This document shows, in pieces, positions 52,173 through 64,000 of a stretch of 64,000 bases of DNA (the stretch's first letter is position 1; each line of letters starts with the position of its first letter). The notes under the pieces were generated by a model that made no database searches, was not told the DNA's origin, and worked only from the letters and a program-made list of their open reading frames with translations. The stretch is from Granulicella sp. (GTDB lineage: Bacteria; Acidobacteriota; Terriglobia; Terriglobales; Acidobacteriaceae), in assembly GCA_027450185.1 (NCBI GenBank), contig DAIDKF010000001.1:1-64000 (forward strand). Direction: 5' to 3'. Position numbers and translations under genes: made by a program.

Positions 52173-54784
52173 ACGAGAAGAGCCGCCATTGCGGCCTGTA
52201 GTCTTTGGGTGGTCTGGCCAGGGGAGCTTTGCGGGTCGTAGGCGATTGCGTTGCCGACGCGGACGATGAGGCTGCGGGAGTGGAACCAGCGTCCATGGGT
52301 GCGCTTTAGGTCGCCCAGGCCAACGAGGGCGATAGGTAGCACGGCCGCCTGGGCCTGTTGTGCGAGCAGGCCAATACCGGAGCGGAACGGCTGGAGTTGG
52401 CCGTTGGATGAGCGCTGGCCTTCGGGAAAGACGAGGACGGAGTAGCCGCGGTCGAGGGCACAGCCAGCGTGCTCGAAGCTGCGCCGGAAGCCTCCGAGGC
52501 GCGGCAGCGGAAAGACGTTGAAGAGCACGGTGATGAGCCAGTAGGCGATGGGCATGAGAGGTTCGAGGAAGACACTTCCGGCGCCGTGGCCGCTGCGGTA
52601 GTCCAGCAACAGCTCACCGGACATGGCGATGGCGATGTGGCGGCGAAGAGCGGGTGGAAGGCCGTAGAGCACCAGGGGAACGTCGTAGGTGGTGATGTGG
52701 TTTGCGACAAGGAGCAGGGGGGCGGCCGGCGTTGGGGTGGGGGTGGCTGGATGCTCGACGCGGGGTGCTGCGAGGAACCAGACCAGAGGCCGCAGGAGGA
52801 GTTCCTGGAAGGCGATGCGAAGTGTGTTGACGGGAGGAAGCCACGTCCAGCGGGGGTAGCGATGGGCGAGTGTGGCTGGCGTGGGAGTGGGTGCTGCGGA
52901 GGTGGCGGCGGACACGGGCTGTTGGCCTGGGATGGCGGGTGGGGCGAAGGTCGGCTCTGGTGTGGGAGCTGTGGATGGGACGCTGGAGGGTGAGCCTATG
53001 AGCGTTCGAAGCTCTCCGAGCGTGGTCACAGCGGCGATCTGCTCATCTTCCAGTTCGAGGCCGAAGCGCTGTTCGAGGAGGGATTGGAGTTGGACGCGGC
53101 CGAGGCTGTCGAGGTGCAGGTCTTCGGAGAGGCGCGCGGTATCGGCGAGGCTGGCGGGGGACTCGGCGGTGACGGTGGCGATGAGCTGGAGGAGGACGTC
53201 GCCACGGAGGGTGACGGGGTGGGTGGTGGTGGCCAGTTGTGCGCAGGCCCAGGCGGCGACCACGCGGCGAAGGAGTTTCCCGGTGGAGGTGAAGGGGAGG
53301 CTGGGCTCGGGCCAGCGCTGAACGTGACGGATCTGCTGGAAGGCAGCGAGGGAGCGATTGGCCTGCTCGATGGCGAGGCGGAGGTGCGCTTCGTTGCCAT
53401 CCGATAGAAGAACTGCGACAGGCTCCGGGCCGTTGGGGCCTTCGCAGCCGACGACAGCCGCTGCTCGGACGCCAGGCTGCTTCAGGAGTGCGGCTTCGAG
53501 GTCTTCTGGGTAGATGTTGAGGCCGGCGGCGGTGACGATGGTGTCGCCGCGACGGCCGGAGAAGCGTAGTTCGCCGGAGACGTCCTGGGTGGCGAGATCA
53601 CCGGTAGCGAACCAATCGCTGGAGCGGGGCTGAATCTGGCCATTGGCCCAGGTCGAGGCAGAGACGACGTCTCCGCGCACCATGATCTCGCCCTCGGGGC
53701 TGATGCGGACCTCGCGGCCGGGAAGCGGCTTGCCGAGAGTTCCGCGACCGACGTGAAAGGGATGGTTGAGGGTTACGAGCGCGGCGGTTTCGGTCATGCC
53801 GTAACCCTGAATGACGGCGTAGCCAAGACGTGCCCAGAAGAGTTCGAGATCGGGCGGCAGCGTGGCGCCGCCAGAGATGAGTGCCCAGAACTTCCAGCCG
53901 GTGAGGCGATGAACGCGGCGGAAGCGGAGGAGGCGCTTGTAGATGGGCCAGCCTTCGGTGGCGGCGAGTTGGGCGGTGAGATCGGGGAAGGCGAGTTGGA
54001 GATGGGAGCGCAGGAGTTCGAGCGCGCGGGGGACGGCGACGAGGACAGAGATGCGGTTGAGGCGGATGTGGTCGATGATGCGAGCGGGTTCGGGTTGGGG
54101 CTCGAAGTGGACTTCGGCGGCGAGTAAGGCGGGGATCCAAAGACCCATGAACTGGCCGAAGACGTGGCTGAGCGGAAGACTGTGGAGGAAGCGCAGAGGG
54201 TGAAAGGGTCGCTCGAACGGGAGGTACTTCTGCATCTCGCGCTCGATGGGGTCGAGGCTGGCGAGAATGTTGCGATGGGTGTGGACGATGCCCCGCGGCG
54301 CGGCGGTGGTCCCTGAGGTGAAGATGATCTGGAAGGGAGCGTCAAGAGTGATGGCGGAAGAGACGGAGAAGAGCGGCTGGGCGGGGAGGGAGATGTCGAG
54401 GTCGTCGAGCGAGAGTTGCGAGAGCGTGGCGGGGAGGGAGGAGAGGCGTGGGGCGTCAGCGAGAATGAGCCTGGGGGTGACGTCGGCGATGACGTGGGCG
54501 GCGAACTCGGACGATCCGGCGGCGTCAAGCGGGACGGCCAGGACGCCGCGCAGCAGGCAACCGAAGAAGGCAGCGATCCAGTTGGCGGAGTTTTCGGCCC
54601 AGAGAATGACGCGGTCGCCGGGGATGAGGTTGCGACGGTTGAGTTCGGCGGCGAAACGGCCAGCGAGGAGGGCGAGATCGGCGTAGGAGGTGGCGTAGTG
54701 GCGGACGCCGTGGTAGCGCACAACCGCTGTTTGGCGGCCGTTGCGGCGGAAATCCTCGACGAGGCTGGCCAGATGGGGACGCAA
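52169..54784 (-). CDS. Fusion protein: AMP-dependent acyl ligase - acyl carrier domain - PlsC-type acyltransferase
   Basis: IIFTSGTTAAPRGIVHTHRN (AMP-binding); DLHLDSLGRVQLQSLLEQRFG (phosphopantetheine site); NHITTYDVPLVLYGLP and VFPEGQRS (acyltransferase). Confidence 0.9.
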   Translation of the reverse strand: MRPHLASLVEDFRRNGRQTAVVRYHGVRHYATSYADLALLAGRFAAELNRRNLIPGDRVILWAENSANWIAAFFGCLLRGVLAVPLDAAGSSEFAAHVIADVTPRLILADAPRLSSLPATLSQLSLDDLDISLPAQPLFSVSSAITLDAPFQIIFTSGTTAAPRGIVHTHRNILASLDPIEREMQKYLPFERPFHPLRFLHSLPLSHVFGQFMGLWIPALLAAEVHFEPQPEPARIIDHIRLNRISVLVAVPRALELLRSHLQLAFPDLTAQLAATEGWPIYKRLLRFRRVHRLTGWKFWALISGGATLPPDLELFWARLGYAVIQGYGMTETAALVTLNHPFHVGRGTLGKPLPGREVRISPEGEIMVRGDVVSASTWANGQIQPRSSDWFATGDLATQDVSGELRFSGRRGDTIVTAAGLNIYPEDLEAALLKQPGVRAAAVVGCEGPNGPEPVAVLLSDGNEAHLRLAIEQANRSLAAFQQIRHVQRWPEPSLPFTSTGKLLRRVVAAWACAQLATTTHPVTLRGDVLLQLIATVTAESPASLADTARLSEDLHLDSLGRVQLQSLLEQRFGLELEDEQIAAVTTLGELRTLIGSPSSVPSTAPTPEPTFAPPAIPGQQPVSAATSAAPTPTPATLAHRYPRWTWLPPVNTLRIAFQELLLRPLVWFLAAPRVEHPATPTPTPAAPLLLVANHITTYDVPLVLYGLPPALRRHIAIAMSGELLLDYRSGHGAGSVFLEPLMPIAYWLITVLFNVFPLPRLGGFRRSFEHAGCALDRGYSVLVFPEGQRSSNGQLQPFRSGIGLLAQQAQAAVLPIALVGLGDLKRTHGRWFHSRSLIVRVGNAIAYDPQSSPGQTTQRLQAAMAALLV

Positions 54785-54929
54785 TTGAAGCCCTCCATGC
54801 AGTTCAGATGATGAGAGCAGGTTCGAGGGCTATGGCAGCCTATTTGCAACGAGGTTTGGCAAAGAGCGATACTGAAGTGTCCGCTTTACTCTACGGAAAT
54901 TTGCACTACAGGAAGGGTACGTACCGATA

Positions 54930-56270
54930 ATGTCTACAACCAACGCCGCGTCTCCGGATGCAGCGAGCATCAAGCCTGCAACTGGAAAACTTGGAATTAT
55001 GATGCCCGGGATGGGAGCGGTTGGAACCACGCTCATCGCAGGCGTAGAGGCCGTGCGCAGAGGGTTTGCGAAGCCTTTTGGCTCGACCACGCAGATGGGT
55101 ACGATTCGGTTGGGGAAGCGCACCGATAATCGTACGCCCTTGATCAAGGACTGGGCTCCGCTGGCGCAGTTGGACGATCTGGTGTTTACGGGCTGGGATA
55201 TCTTCGGAGGCAATCTATACGACGCTGCGAAGACCGCAGGCGTGCTCGAGCGCGATCAACTGGAAGGCATGAAGGATTTTCTGCAGGGCATCGAGCCGAT
55301 GCCGGCGGCGTTCGATCAGCGCTGGGTAAAGCGTCTTTCGCCGAAGGTGCAGAAGGTTGGCAAGAATAAGTGCGACCTTGCGAGCCAGATCCGCAACGAC
55401 ATTGCGGAGTTCAAGACGAAGACAGATCGCCAGGTGATGATCTGGACGGGATCGACGGAGATTTATATTGAGCCGTCGGCTGTGCATCAGACGCTGGAGG
55501 CCTTTGAGAAGGGGCTGGTCGAGGACGATCCAAACATCTCGCCCTCCATGCTGTATGCGTGGGCGGCGCTGAAAGAGGGGATTCCTTTTGCCAACGGTGC
55601 GCCGAACCTAACGGTGGATATTCCTGCGCTGCAAGAGCTGTCGAAGAAGATGAACGCGCCGATCTGCGGCAAGGACTTCAAGACAGGCCAGACGTTCATC
55701 AAGACGGTGCTTGCGCCGGGCTTCAAATCGCGCCAGTTGGGCGTCAGTGGATGGTATTCGACTAACATCCTGGGCAACCGCGATGGCGAGGTGCTGGACG
55801 ACCCGGACAACTTCAGGACCAAGGAAGTGTCGAAGCTGGGCGTGCTGGAACACATCTTCCAGCCGGAGAAGAACCCGGACCTCTATGGCGATGTGTACCA
55901 CAAGATCCGGATCGATTATTATCCTCCGCGCGGCGACAACAAGGAGAGCTGGGATAACATCGACATCTTTGGCTGGCTCGGGTATCCGATGCAGATCAAA
56001 GTGGACTTCCTTTGCCGCGACTCGATTCTGGCGGCTCCGCTGGCGCTGGATCTTTGCCTGTTCATGGACCTCGCAGCACGTACGCCGGCGTTGCGTGGAC
56101 TGGGCATCCAGGAGTGGCTGAGCTTCTACTTTAAGGACCCGGACAGTGCACCGGGTGTGTATCCGGAGCATGATCTGTTTATCCAGCAGACCAAGCTGAA
56201 GAATACGCTGCGGTACATTATGGGTGAAGATCTGATCACGCACCTAGGTCTGGATTACTACGGCGAGTAA
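54930..56270 (+). CDS. ino1: Inositol-3-phosphate synthase
   Basis: GMGAVGTTLIAGVEAVRRG; FTGWDIFGGNLYDAA; GKDFKTGQTFIKTVLAPGFKSRQLGVSGWYSTNILGNRDG. Confidence 0.9.
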   Translation: MSTTNAASPDAASIKPATGKLGIMMPGMGAVGTTLIAGVEAVRRGFAKPFGSTTQMGTIRLGKRTDNRTPLIKDWAPLAQLDDLVFTGWDIFGGNLYDAAKTAGVLERDQLEGMKDFLQGIEPMPAAFDQRWVKRLSPKVQKVGKNKCDLASQIRNDIAEFKTKTDRQVMIWTGSTEIYIEPSAVHQTLEAFEKGLVEDDPNISPSMLYAWAALKEGIPFANGAPNLTVDIPALQELSKKMNAPICGKDFKTGQTFIKTVLAPGFKSRQLGVSGWYSTNILGNRDGEVLDDPDNFRTKEVSKLGVLEHIFQPEKNPDLYGDVYHKIRIDYYPPRGDNKESWDNIDIFGWLGYPMQIKVDFLCRDSILAAPLALDLCLFMDLAARTPALRGLGIQEWLSFYFKDPDSAPGVYPEHDLFIQQTKLKNTLRYIMGEDLITHLGLDYYGE

Positions 56271-56291
56271 ATGAAGCAGATCGGAGGAGAG

Positions 56292-56321
56292 GCCCTGCAA
56301 CGCGTTGTTGCAGGGCTTCTT
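56292..56321 (+). terminator. Rho-independent terminator of ino1
   Basis: GCCCTGCAAC-GCGTT-GTTGCAGGGC then TTCTTTG. Confidence 0.8.
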
Positions 56322-56355
56322 TGTCTGTGAGGGCAGGACGTGATCGGGGGACGGA

Positions 56356-57030
56356 GTGCTTAGCACGATTGATCTTCAACGGCAGACGCTGCGGCTATAT
56401 GGCGAACTGGTAGTGCGGCGGGAGAGTTGGGCTGGGCGGTTGGTGTTTGCCTGCGGGCGGGGCTTATCAGCGAGTGGACTACCGGCCGCGGTGAGTATTG
56501 CAGGTGGGACGTCACTGGTGCTCGATCCGGATGTGGCTGCGGTGAAGGCGGTGTTTCGTACAGGCGGCGTGGACTTTGTGGTGAACACGCTGGATGAGGC
56601 CATGCGGGTGCTGAAGAATGAGATTCGCAAGCGTCGGCCATTGAGCGTGGCATTGGAAGGAGCGGTGCAGCCGGCACTGGAGGAGATGCTGGAGAGGGGT
56701 GTGCTGCCGGATATGCAGATGGAGTTGGAGGGTGAGATTGCGTACCCGGGGGCGGTGCGGCTGGAGTTGGCGCGGGAGGGGATGGTGGTTGCGCCAAGCG
56801 TGGAACTTAGGAGATGGTTGCAGGAGCGTCGGTGGGTGGAGGCGGTGCTGGAGCGGGCGACGACGGCGGAGATGCGAGAGCTGGATTTGCGACTTCTGGA
56901 GATGGTGCCGGAGGGGGATGCGGTGCGGCGGCTTTGGGTGCAGCGGATTGCGCACTATCAGCGGCCGGTGGCGGGGGGAGCGCGGGTGGTGTGGCTGGCA
57001 GAGACGGAATTGGCGGAGCTTGAAACCTAG
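56356..57030 (+). CDS. Hypothetical protein
   Basis: 224 aa ORF between ino1 and engB; no family recognised. Confidence 0.6.
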   Translation: MLSTIDLQRQTLRLYGELVVRRESWAGRLVFACGRGLSASGLPAAVSIAGGTSLVLDPDVAAVKAVFRTGGVDFVVNTLDEAMRVLKNEIRKRRPLSVALEGAVQPALEEMLERGVLPDMQMELEGEIAYPGAVRLELAREGMVVAPSVELRRWLQERRWVEAVLERATTAEMRELDLRLLEMVPEGDAVRRLWVQRIAHYQRPVAGGARVVWLAETELAELET

Positions 57031-57036
57031 GAGGGT

Positions 57037-57651
57037 TTAGTCCTGAATGACGTTGAGAATCTCTGGCCAGAGGGCCTTGACGCCGCCTGTGGACTTGGAT
57101 GAGACGGGGATGATGCGGTCGACGCCATGGGCTAGTTTTAGAGCGGCGAGGGACTTGGTGAGTTGGTTGCCGCTGAGGCGGTCGGATTTGGTGCCGACGA
57201 CGAGGTGGGGCCGGTGCATGGAGCGGAGAGCGTTGATGAGGAGCGTGTCGCTCTCCTGCGGCGGGATATTGGTGTCGGTCAGGCAGATGCAGAGGGCTAA
57301 TTGTGCGCGCTCGGTGAGGTAGGGCTCAATAAACCCAGGCCACTCGGCGGAGATCGACTTGGAGATTTTGGCGTAGCCATAGCCGGGCAGGTCGGCGAAG
57401 ATAAGCGATGGACGGGAGGCTGATTTGACTTCGGTGCCTTGGTGGAGTGCAAAGAAGTTGATGGCGCGGGTGCGGCCGGGGGTGGATGAGACCTTCGCTT
57501 CCTTGGAGCCGAGCAGGGTGTTGATGAGCGAGGACTTGCCGACGTTGGAGCGACCGAGGAAGGCGACTTCGGGAGCGTCGAAGGTGCGGCTTATGTCGGG
57601 GAAGTGATCGGGGCTCATGGCGGAGAGAAGGAACTTGGTAGTGAAGCGCAT
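57037..57651 (-). CDS. engB: Ribosome-biogenesis GTPase EngB (YihA/YsxC)
   Basis: EVAFLGRSNVGKSSLINTLLGSKEAKVSSTPGRTRAINFF; LPGYGYAKISK; VVGTKSDRLS. Confidence 0.95.
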   Translation of the reverse strand: MRFTTKFLLSAMSPDHFPDISRTFDAPEVAFLGRSNVGKSSLINTLLGSKEAKVSSTPGRTRAINFFALHQGTEVKSASRPSLIFADLPGYGYAKISKSISAEWPGFIEPYLTERAQLALCICLTDTNIPPQESDTLLINALRSMHRPHLVVGTKSDRLSGNQLTKSLAALKLAHGVDRIIPVSSKSTGGVKALWPEILNVIQD

Positions 57652-57779
57652 GGTTTGAGCTTACCGCTAGTGATGCTGCTGTGTACTGAGACGCCGGGGG
57701 AGAGGGTCGATTGGGATAGCATGGGGGTTGAATCCGTTATTTGCGCGAGGAGTAATCTGCGCATCGCTGAGGAGGATTC

Positions 57780-60227
57780 TTGCGTAGTTCAGGCGAGGCC
57801 AAAGGCGCGGGCGTTGGTGGAGCCGGGGAGTTGCTGGCGGCGTTCGCGGCGTTGCCGGGTTCTGCGGTTCTGGTTGGCATTGCGGTGGCGCTGCTTGGGA
57901 TGCTGTTGGCTCTGGCGGTGGGACGGGCAGATGCGCAGACGGTGGCGCTGCCGTTGCTGCCGACCAGCGTAGCCTACGATACGGTGGGTAATCTGTACTT
58001 CGCGGATACGAATCGGCATGTGGTGTATGAGTCTTCCCTGGCCGGGGTGCTGAGTGTGGTTGCGGGAGATGGGGTTCAGGGGTTCGGCGGAGATGGGGGG
58101 GCGGCGACGAGTGCGGAGTTGGACTCGCCGCAGGGCGTCGCGGTGGGACATGATGGAACACTGTATATAGCGGACACGGGGAATAACCGGATTCGGGCTG
58201 TCAGCGGTGGGGTGATTGCGACGTTCGCGGGCAATGGAAGTGTGGGCTTCGCAGGCGATGGCGGAGCGGCTGTGAATGCGTCGTTTCGCCTGCCGAATGC
58301 GTTGGCGATCGATGCGAGTGGGGCGCTGTTGATTTCGGATGCGGGCAACGAGCGTGTGCGGCGCATTAGCGCCGGGTTGATTCAGACGATCGCTGGGAAT
58401 GGCGTGCAGGGGTTCGCGGGCGATGGTGCTGCGGCGACGAGTGCGGAGTTGGATACGCCAATGGGGTTGGCAGTGAGTGGGGACGGACGGATCTTTGTCG
58501 CGGACTCGCACAATGATCGAATCCGTGTCATCGCTACCAATGGCATGATCACCACGTTTGCTGGGAATGGCGTGCAGGGGTTTGCAGGCGATGGTGGAGC
58601 AGCGACTGCGGCGGAACTCTCGCTGCCGCGCGGGCTGATCGTGATGCCATCGGGCGCGGTGATCTTTGCGGACTCGAACAACCAGCGGATACGGATGGTG
58701 AGTGCTGGTGGGACGATTACGACGATCGTGGGGAGTGGGGTGCAGGGGGCTGCAAGCGACGGCAGTGCTGCGATGACAACGGCGATGAATTCGCCACGCG
58801 GGGTTGCGGTGTCGAGCCTGGGTGCGCCGGTATATGCGGATGCGTTGAATTATCTGGTGCGCGAGAGCGTTGCGAACGGCAACGTGTATGTGCCGGCGGG
58901 GTTAGCACCGGCGCGCAGCTCGACGGTGACGCTGAATGTAAGCCCGAGTGCGACGTATGGGCAGACAAGTGCGACGGCGAGTGTGACGGGGTTAGCAGGA
59001 ACGCCGCAGGGTGGGGTGGAGTTGATGGATGGGAGTTTGGTGGTGGCGCAGATGGCGCTGGCGGGCGGGGTGGCGGTGTTTGCTCCGCAGGCGCTGTCGG
59101 CGGGGACGCACTCGTTGAGCGCTGCGTATCTTGGGGATGGGGTGAATCCGGCGGCGGCGAGTGCTGTGGCCAATGTGAGTGTTGCCGCTCAAGTGGTTAC
59201 CGCGACGGCGAATGCGGCGAGCATGGAATACGGGCAGGCGGTTCCTGCGCTGACGGGGTCGCTGAGCGGTGTGCTGCCGCAGGATGTGGCAGATGTTGCG
59301 GCGGTATTTACGACCACGGCCGGGGCGCTGTCGCCGACAGGGAGTTATCCGATTGTTGCGACGTTGACAGGGCCGGCGAGTGCGAACTACAGCGTGAAGA
59401 TGAGCGCTTCGTCAGGTTCACTGCAAATCTTGCAGGCAGGAAGCGTGACAGTGGAGCAGCCACTGGCACAGAGTTCCTACACGGGGCTGCCACTGCTGCT
59501 GACTGCGGATGTAAGTTCCATGACACAGGGGACGCCGACGGGAACGGTGCAGTTTCTCGATGGAGGTGCGGTGGTGGCGACGGCGACGGTGGTGAATGGA
59601 GTTGCGTCGGGGACGTATCTTTCGCCGGGAACGGGGACGCACTCGATTGTTGCGAGCTATGGCGGTGATGTGAACTTCACGGCGAGTTCATCACTGGCTC
59701 AGACGACGACGGTGAGCGCAATGCCGGACTTTACGATGGCACAGGTGGGCACTACGACGCAGACGGTTGCAGCGGGTGAGGTTGCGAACTACTCGATGAC
59801 CGTGGGAGCACAGTCCGGGGCGTTTACCGGGGTGGTGGATTTTAGCGCGAGTGGATTGCCGCCGGGGGCTACGGTGTCGTTCTCTCCGCCACAGGTGGTG
59901 CCGGGGACGAGTCCTGTGAATGTGACGATGAGTGTGCAGACGAGTGCGGTGCTGCCGATTGCAGAGATGGTGAGGCGTTCTCGCAGGGTGGTGTTGGCGT
60001 TGCTGCTGCTGCCGTGGCTGCTGATGATAAAACGCAGACCGCGGAGGGCGATAGCACTGTGCGCCGTGATGGCGGTGATGTTGAGTGCCGCGGGATGCGG
60101 TGATCGAACGATCTCTTCGGCTGCGATGGGAGGAACATCGTATACGCTGACGGTTACGGGAACCTCGACGAACCTGGCAGGTGCGGTGGTGAGCCACTCG
60201 ACGCAGGTGACGCTTGTGGTGGAGTAG
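57780..60227 (+). CDS. NHL-repeat protein with Ig-like/MBG-type domains (TTG start)
   Basis: Repeated NGVQGFAGDGGAATSAELDSPxGVAV blocks, then Ig-like segments (GTPTGTVQFLDGGAVVATATVVNGVAS). Confidence 0.85.
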   Translation: MRSSGEAKGAGVGGAGELLAAFAALPGSAVLVGIAVALLGMLLALAVGRADAQTVALPLLPTSVAYDTVGNLYFADTNRHVVYESSLAGVLSVVAGDGVQGFGGDGGAATSAELDSPQGVAVGHDGTLYIADTGNNRIRAVSGGVIATFAGNGSVGFAGDGGAAVNASFRLPNALAIDASGALLISDAGNERVRRISAGLIQTIAGNGVQGFAGDGAAATSAELDTPMGLAVSGDGRIFVADSHNDRIRVIATNGMITTFAGNGVQGFAGDGGAATAAELSLPRGLIVMPSGAVIFADSNNQRIRMVSAGGTITTIVGSGVQGAASDGSAAMTTAMNSPRGVAVSSLGAPVYADALNYLVRESVANGNVYVPAGLAPARSSTVTLNVSPSATYGQTSATASVTGLAGTPQGGVELMDGSLVVAQMALAGGVAVFAPQALSAGTHSLSAAYLGDGVNPAAASAVANVSVAAQVVTATANAASMEYGQAVPALTGSLSGVLPQDVADVAAVFTTTAGALSPTGSYPIVATLTGPASANYSVKMSASSGSLQILQAGSVTVEQPLAQSSYTGLPLLLTADVSSMTQGTPTGTVQFLDGGAVVATATVVNGVASGTYLSPGTGTHSIVASYGGDVNFTASSSLAQTTTVSAMPDFTMAQVGTTTQTVAAGEVANYSMTVGAQSGAFTGVVDFSASGLPPGATVSFSPPQVVPGTSPVNVTMSVQTSAVLPIAEMVRRSRRVVLALLLLPWLLMIKRRPRRAIALCAVMAVMLSAAGCGDRTISSAAMGGTSYTLTVTGTSTNLAGAVVSHSTQVTLVVE

Positions 60228-60380
60228 AACTTTGGCGCGCTGGTGAGTAGGGGAATAAGAGGGACGAGAGTGGGCAGCTACCGGGATGGAATTATGCATC
60301 TATGGGGAGGAGAAGTCTCTTATCGAGATTCTGATGACGACGAGTTGCGTTCGCCTGAGTTGATGAAGTGAGATGAATCC

Positions 60381-62546
<2,166 letters not shown>

Positions 62547-62625
62547 TTTGTGCTCGGGTCGATGCGGAGTGACGCTGATGCCTGATGCGATGAGTCGATC
62601 GACTGGCGATAACATCTAGAGAACT

Positions 62626-63930
62626 ATGGCAGCAGAGACGATGCAGGAAGTTAAGATTGAGCAGGCGGGGAACCGATTTGCGCATGCCTGGAGGGCGCTG
62701 CGGCATCGGAACTTCAAGCTGTATATTGCCGGACAGAGCATTTCGCTGATTGGAACATGGATGACGCGCTTGGCGACGAGTTGGTTGGTGTACCGGCTGA
62801 CGGGGTCTGCGCTGCTGCTGGGAGTGGTAGGATTTTCCGGACAGATTCTGACGTTTCTTTTGGCGCCCTTTGCAGGGGTGTGGGTGGAACGGCTGGACCG
62901 GCGCAAGCTGCTGGTGTGGACACAGGCGTTGGCAGGAATTCAGTCGCTGGCGATGGCTGCGCTCACGCTGGCGAAGGTGATTACGATTCACGAGATCATT
63001 GTGCTGGCTGCGCTCCAGGGGCTGATCAATGCGTTTGATATGCCGGGACGGCAGGCCTTTCTGGTGCAGATGGTAGACGACAAGCGAGACCTGGGCAACG
63101 CGATTGCGCTGAACTCGTCGATTGTGAATCTGGCGAGGCTGGTGGGACCGGCGCTGGCGGGACTAGTGATTGCGTGGGTAGGCGAGGGGTATTGCTTTCT
63201 CATCGATGGCGTGAGTTATGGCGCAGTGATCGGGTCACTGGTGATGATGCATGTGAAGCCGCTGGAGCTGCAGCGGGTACCTGCCACAATGCTCGCGCAG
63301 ATGAAAGAAGGATGGTCTTACGTGAGCACCTTCAAGCCGATCCGGACGATCCTGCTACTGTTTGCGGTGATCAGCCTGATGGGTATGCCGTTCATGGTTC
63401 TGCTTCCGATCTTCGCAGGAAAGATTCTGCATGGAGGAGCGCACACGCTGGGTTTTTTGACGGGAGCTTCGGGGGTTGGCGCGTTGGCTTCGGCGGTTTC
63501 GCTGGCAATTCGCAAGACGGTGCGTGGTCTGACGACGATGATCCAGTTGGCAGCCGCAATGTTTGGGGTGGGGCTGATTTTATTCGGGTTGTCACATGTG
63601 CTTTGGCTGAGTATGCTCCTGATGTTGGTGGTGGGATTCGGCATGATGCAGGGGTTGGCGGCTAGCAATACGGTGATTCAGACGCTGGTGCCAGAGGACA
63701 AGCGCGGACGCGTGATGAGCTATTACACGATGTCGTTTGTGGGGATGGCGCCGTTCGGAAGTTTGCTGGCTGGAACTCTAGCGCATAAGCTCGGGGCTCC
63801 ACATACGGTAATGATTACGGGTGCAGCGTGCGTGCTGGGGTCGCTGTGGTTCACTGTGCAGCTACCCGGCATGCGCGCGGTGATGCGGCCGATCTATGAG
63901 GAGATGGGAATTCTTTCGAAGACAGAGTAG
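62626..63930 (+). CDS. MFS transporter (EntS-like exporter group)
   Basis: NFKLYIAGQSISLIGTWMTRLATSWLVYRLTGSALLLGVVGFSGQ; NAFDMPGRQAFLVQMV; PEDKRGRVMSYY. Confidence 0.92.
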   Translation: MAAETMQEVKIEQAGNRFAHAWRALRHRNFKLYIAGQSISLIGTWMTRLATSWLVYRLTGSALLLGVVGFSGQILTFLLAPFAGVWVERLDRRKLLVWTQALAGIQSLAMAALTLAKVITIHEIIVLAALQGLINAFDMPGRQAFLVQMVDDKRDLGNAIALNSSIVNLARLVGPALAGLVIAWVGEGYCFLIDGVSYGAVIGSLVMMHVKPLELQRVPATMLAQMKEGWSYVSTFKPIRTILLLFAVISLMGMPFMVLLPIFAGKILHGGAHTLGFLTGASGVGALASAVSLAIRKTVRGLTTMIQLAAAMFGVGLILFGLSHVLWLSMLLMLVVGFGMMQGLAASNTVIQTLVPEDKRGRVMSYYTMSFVGMAPFGSLLAGTLAHKLGAPHTVMITGAACVLGSLWFTVQLPGMRAVMRPIYEEMGILSKTE

Positions 63931-64000
63931 TGGAGGATGGAGATGAACTGCCAGTGCTGGCGAGATGCCGCTCGCAACGTGGGTCACGTTCAGTTCCTTT

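Noticed and set aside
58060-58780. Tandem DNA repeats, possible CRISPR-like array
   Set aside because: Periodicity is protein-level NHL repeats within one ORF; copies diverge and have no spacer structure.

Overview
High-GC bacterial chromosome window; gene content (Oar-type TonB receptor, KduD/KduI, HpnCDE/HpnJ, DUF507 pair, paralogous 'adenylate-cyclase-like' membrane regulator) suggests Acidobacteriota, which is inference. The left edge (1 to ~2.62 kb) is the end of a mobile island. It holds a group II intron 3' end (domains V and VI) that appears to sit inside the left inverted repeat of an IS1380-family element, and it ends at a 45-nt 3' fragment of tRNA-Thr(CGT). Next come uronate/glucuronoxylan genes (kduD, cupin, kduI, Gfo/Idh, GH3, GH67, mannonate dehydratase) and metY-metX. 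A second candidate island (~10.6 kb) is bounded by a perfect 23-bp repeat of the tRNA-Lys(CTT) 3' end and carries GH71, a membrane regulator, a TonB receptor, GH31 and a decayed ISAs1 transposase. The rest includes mqnD, bioY, a DivIC/FtsB-like gene, Mla-type ABC genes, a squalene/hopanoid cluster, an efflux operon, recJ, three tRNAs, nth, a chlorite-dismutase-family gene, a ligase-ACP-acyltransferase fusion, ino1, engB, an NHL/Ig-like surface protein, glgX and an MFS exporter. The most exciting signal is the metY-metX leader. It encodes a 28-aa peptide, MILCSTPVTSMAMCMPMCRCLWVRVGTV, with 5 Met and 4 Cys, followed by an intrinsic-terminator-like hairpin and a possible antiterminator pairing. 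This looks like a ribosome-mediated Met/Cys attenuator.
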